The position numbers were made by a program, and so were the translations under genes. This document shows positions 6,989 to 8,251 of a DNA stretch of 8,251 nucleotides, piece by piece. Under the pieces are notes generated by a model, which was not told the origin of the DNA, did no database searches, and saw only the letters and a program-made list of their open reading frames with translations. The DNA is from an uncultured Bacillota bacterium (GTDB lineage Bacteria > Bacillota > Dehalobacteriia > UBA7702): the NCBI GenBank assembly GCA_902766525.1, contig CACXDX010000078.1:1-8251 (forward strand), in the 5' to 3' direction. The number at the start of each line of letters is the position of its first letter. Positions within the stretch are counted from its first letter, which is position 1.

Positions 6989-7565
6989 GGCGCTCTCCTT
7001 TCCCGATGATATCCCGTAGTTCCTCAAGAGGAAGCGATGCCATCTTTTTCAGCATCGTCTCTTTTTCTTCCGGAAAATGTTCGATAATATATTCTCGTTC
7101 CGCGGCAAGAGCGGTCAGCAATTCCCGATCGTATCCTTTCAGCACCGCGGCAACGTCCTTTTTCACTCTTTTTGTCAAAAACGGAGCCAGACCTTCACTG
7201 GTCAGCGCAGCGGCGAAGCCTCCTTCCCGAATCAGCGCGGGAAAGATCACATCTCCGTTTTTCGCTTTGGAAGCATCGTTAACGGGAATCCCGTTTTCTT
7301 TACCTTCACAAACGACGGCTTCATTCACTTCGGGGACATCGGTTGCGACGATCACAAGATCAAAACCGTTCAGATCTCCTTTTTTATACACCCGTTTTCG
7401 CCAATGAGCGGGCGTCGTCTGCCAGCCCTCCACACGTTCCGGCGCGATCAGTGTGATCTCCGCGCCGGCGGAGGCCAAAGCTTCCGCCCGCCGCAGCGCC
7501 ACATTACCGCCGCCGATGACGAGGACTTTCCTTCCCGTCATTTCAATCCAAAATGGCATATACAT
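6957..7565 (-). CDS. sirC: Stand-alone precorrin-2 dehydrogenase (siroheme synthase N-terminal type)
   Basis: This 202-residue protein matches the N-terminal module of CysG and the Met8p/SirC family, which oxidises precorrin-2 to sirohydrochlorin with NAD and in some members also inserts iron. The NAD-binding loop VLVIGGGNVALRRAEAL is at residues 14-30. DLVIVATDVPEVN (69-81) follows. NDASKAKNGDVIFPALI (96-112) contains D97, which aligns with the catalytic aspartate of CysG (D104). LTSEGLAPFLTKRVKK (121-136) corresponds to the GGTSPVLAR region of CysG, but the serine aligned with CysG S128 is alanine (A127). The C-terminus (about 137-202) is a charged helical region. No methyltransferase domain is attached; that activity lies in cobA-hemD two genes downstream. 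ATG 7565 is preferred over ATG 7559 because GAGG (7573-7576) is 7 nt away; it follows the hemA stop by 1 nt. Whether it also chelates metal is unknown. Confidence 0.9.
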   Translation of the reverse strand: MYMPFWIEMTGRKVLVIGGGNVALRRAEALASAGAEITLIAPERVEGWQTTPAHWRKRVYKKGDLNGFDLVIVATDVPEVNEAVVCEGKENGIPVNDASKAKNGDVIFPALIREGGFAAALTSEGLAPFLTKRVKKDVAAVLKGYDRELLTALAAEREYIIEHFPEEKETMLKKMASLPLEELRDIIGKGERHDLTHRLQRE

Positions 7566-7566
7566 A

Positions 7567-8251
7567 CTATTTCCTCTTCTCCGTTTTTTCCGTCAGCATA
7601 AAAAGCTCGCCCAGGATCTCCGCGTAATGCGCGCGTTTTTCCTCATCCCGGATGGTTTTGATGGCAACGATGGGATTGCGAACAGCCTTTTTCAGCGCCG
7701 CTTCCATCGTTCTGGAAATGATCGTCTTTTCTCTGGCGTTCACTTCGATCTTGCGGAAGAGATAGTCAAGATGATCTTTGAGGATATCTTCCACGGATTG
7801 ATTCAACGATTCGATGATCGGATCCTGAGCCGTTCCTTTCAGCCAAACCGCGAATTCGGCCACGGCCTTTTCAATGATGGATTCGGCCTTTTCCGTCAGA
7901 GCTTTGCGGCTTTCCTCATTGGCCGCCGCCATTTCCTTCAAAACATCGATGTTAAAAAGATGGTATCCCGGAATATTTCCGACAGCATGCTCGATATTGC
8001 GGGGGATCGCCATATCAAGAAAATAGAGGTCTTTTTCTCTCGGTTCAAGGGACGAGGCTCTGATGATGGGATGTGGACAGCTCGTCGCCGTAATCGCCAG
8101 ATCCACCTCTTCCAAAGCATCATGACAACCGGCATAAGGAAGATAAATGCTGTTTTCATCATCTTTGATGGCTTCATCCACCGGTTCCTGACTGCGGTTG
8201 CAGACAAGGATACGCGAAAAGGGAAGTTCTCGGGCATAACGGTAAAAGAGA
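7567..8251 (-). CDS. hemA: Glutamyl-tRNA reductase, C-terminal part
   Basis: The reading frame is open to the right edge, so this is the last 227 residues of an expected ~400-430. The enzyme reduces glutamyl-tRNA(Glu) with NADPH to glutamate-1-semialdehyde, the first committed step of the C5 pathway. Visible parts are the end of the NADPH-binding domain (ILVCNRSQE, equivalent to the usual VANRT), DLAITATSCPHPII (about 54-67 of the fragment), and the family signature FLDMAIPRNIE. After this come an NEESR segment and the long helical dimerisation domain (EDILKDHLDYLF, KKAVRNPIVAIK). The catalytic N-terminal cysteine domain is off the window and cannot be checked. A GTG at 8181 is internal and not the start. 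It is the most upstream gene visible; the operon promoter must lie further right. The stop is TAG, 1 nt before the next start. Confidence 0.95.
   Translation of the reverse strand, partial: LFYRYARELPFSRILVCNRSQEPVDEAIKDDENSIYLPYAGCHDALEEVDLAITATSCPHPIIRASSLEPREKDLYFLDMAIPRNIEHAVGNIPGYHLFNIDVLKEMAAANEESRKALTEKAESIIEKAVAEFAVWLKGTAQDPIIESLNQSVEDILKDHLDYLFRKIEVNAREKTIISRTMEAALKKAVRNPIVAIKTIRDEEKRAHYAEILGELFMLTEKTEKRK

Noticed and set aside
7567..8181. hemA beginning at the GTG at 8181
   Set aside because: The frame stays open to the window edge, and the upstream codons (ending in ILVCNRSQE) match the glutamyl-tRNA reductase NADPH-binding domain, so the GTG is internal.
1..8251. Mobile element, CRISPR array, phage or defence system
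   Set aside because: No transposase, integrase, direct-repeat array, tRNA or terminal repeat was seen. All coding sequence is accounted for by biosynthetic genes and one transporter.

Overview
The window is a stretch of one-directional bacterial chromosome. Every gene reads on the minus strand, so transcription runs from the right edge (8251) to the left edge (1). G+C is about one half by eye. Strong purine-rich Shine-Dalgarno sites, tight gene packing and a fused CobA-HemD protein suggest an anaerobic Bacillota (Firmicutes). The RND-pump N-terminus resembles clostridial-type members of its family. The class (Clostridia or Negativicutes) cannot be settled from this sequence.

Positions 8251 to 815 hold one compact tetrapyrrole operon. 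In transcription order it encodes glutamyl-tRNA reductase (hemA, 5' part off the window), a stand-alone precorrin-2 dehydrogenase, hydroxymethylbilane synthase (hemC), a uroporphyrinogen-III C-methyltransferase/uroporphyrinogen-III synthase fusion (cobA-hemD), porphobilinogen synthase (hemB), glutamate-1-semialdehyde aminomutase (hemL), and the corrin-ring methyltransferases CbiL (C20) and CbiF (C11). Neighbouring genes overlap by 11 or 32 nt or are separated by 1 to 13 nt. A strong rho-independent terminator follows cbiF.

Together the enzymes take glutamyl-tRNA to 5-aminolevulinate (HemA, HemL), then porphobilinogen (HemB), hydroxymethylbilane (HemC), uroporphyrinogen III (HemD) and precorrin-2 (CobA). 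From there the route leads to sirohydrochlorin (the dehydrogenase), or into the corrin branch (CbiL, CbiF). No heme-branch gene (hemE, hemN, hemH) is present, so the visible output is siroheme and/or cobalamin. The remaining cbi genes, the chelatase and any leader such as a cobalamin riboswitch would lie outside the window.

Positions 814 to 688 are an intergenic regulatory region. It carries a near-consensus sigma-70/sigma-A-type promoter with a dyad overlapping it, and a possible hairpin around the Shine-Dalgarno site. From 687 to the left edge is the N-terminal 229 residues of an RND (AcrB/HAE1-type) efflux permease, which appears to be a separate transcription unit.

I did not find a clearly novel system. 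The gene content is recognisable throughout. The points most worth a second look are the helical insertion in the RND pump, the architecture of its promoter, and an active-region substitution in the precorrin-2 dehydrogenase.
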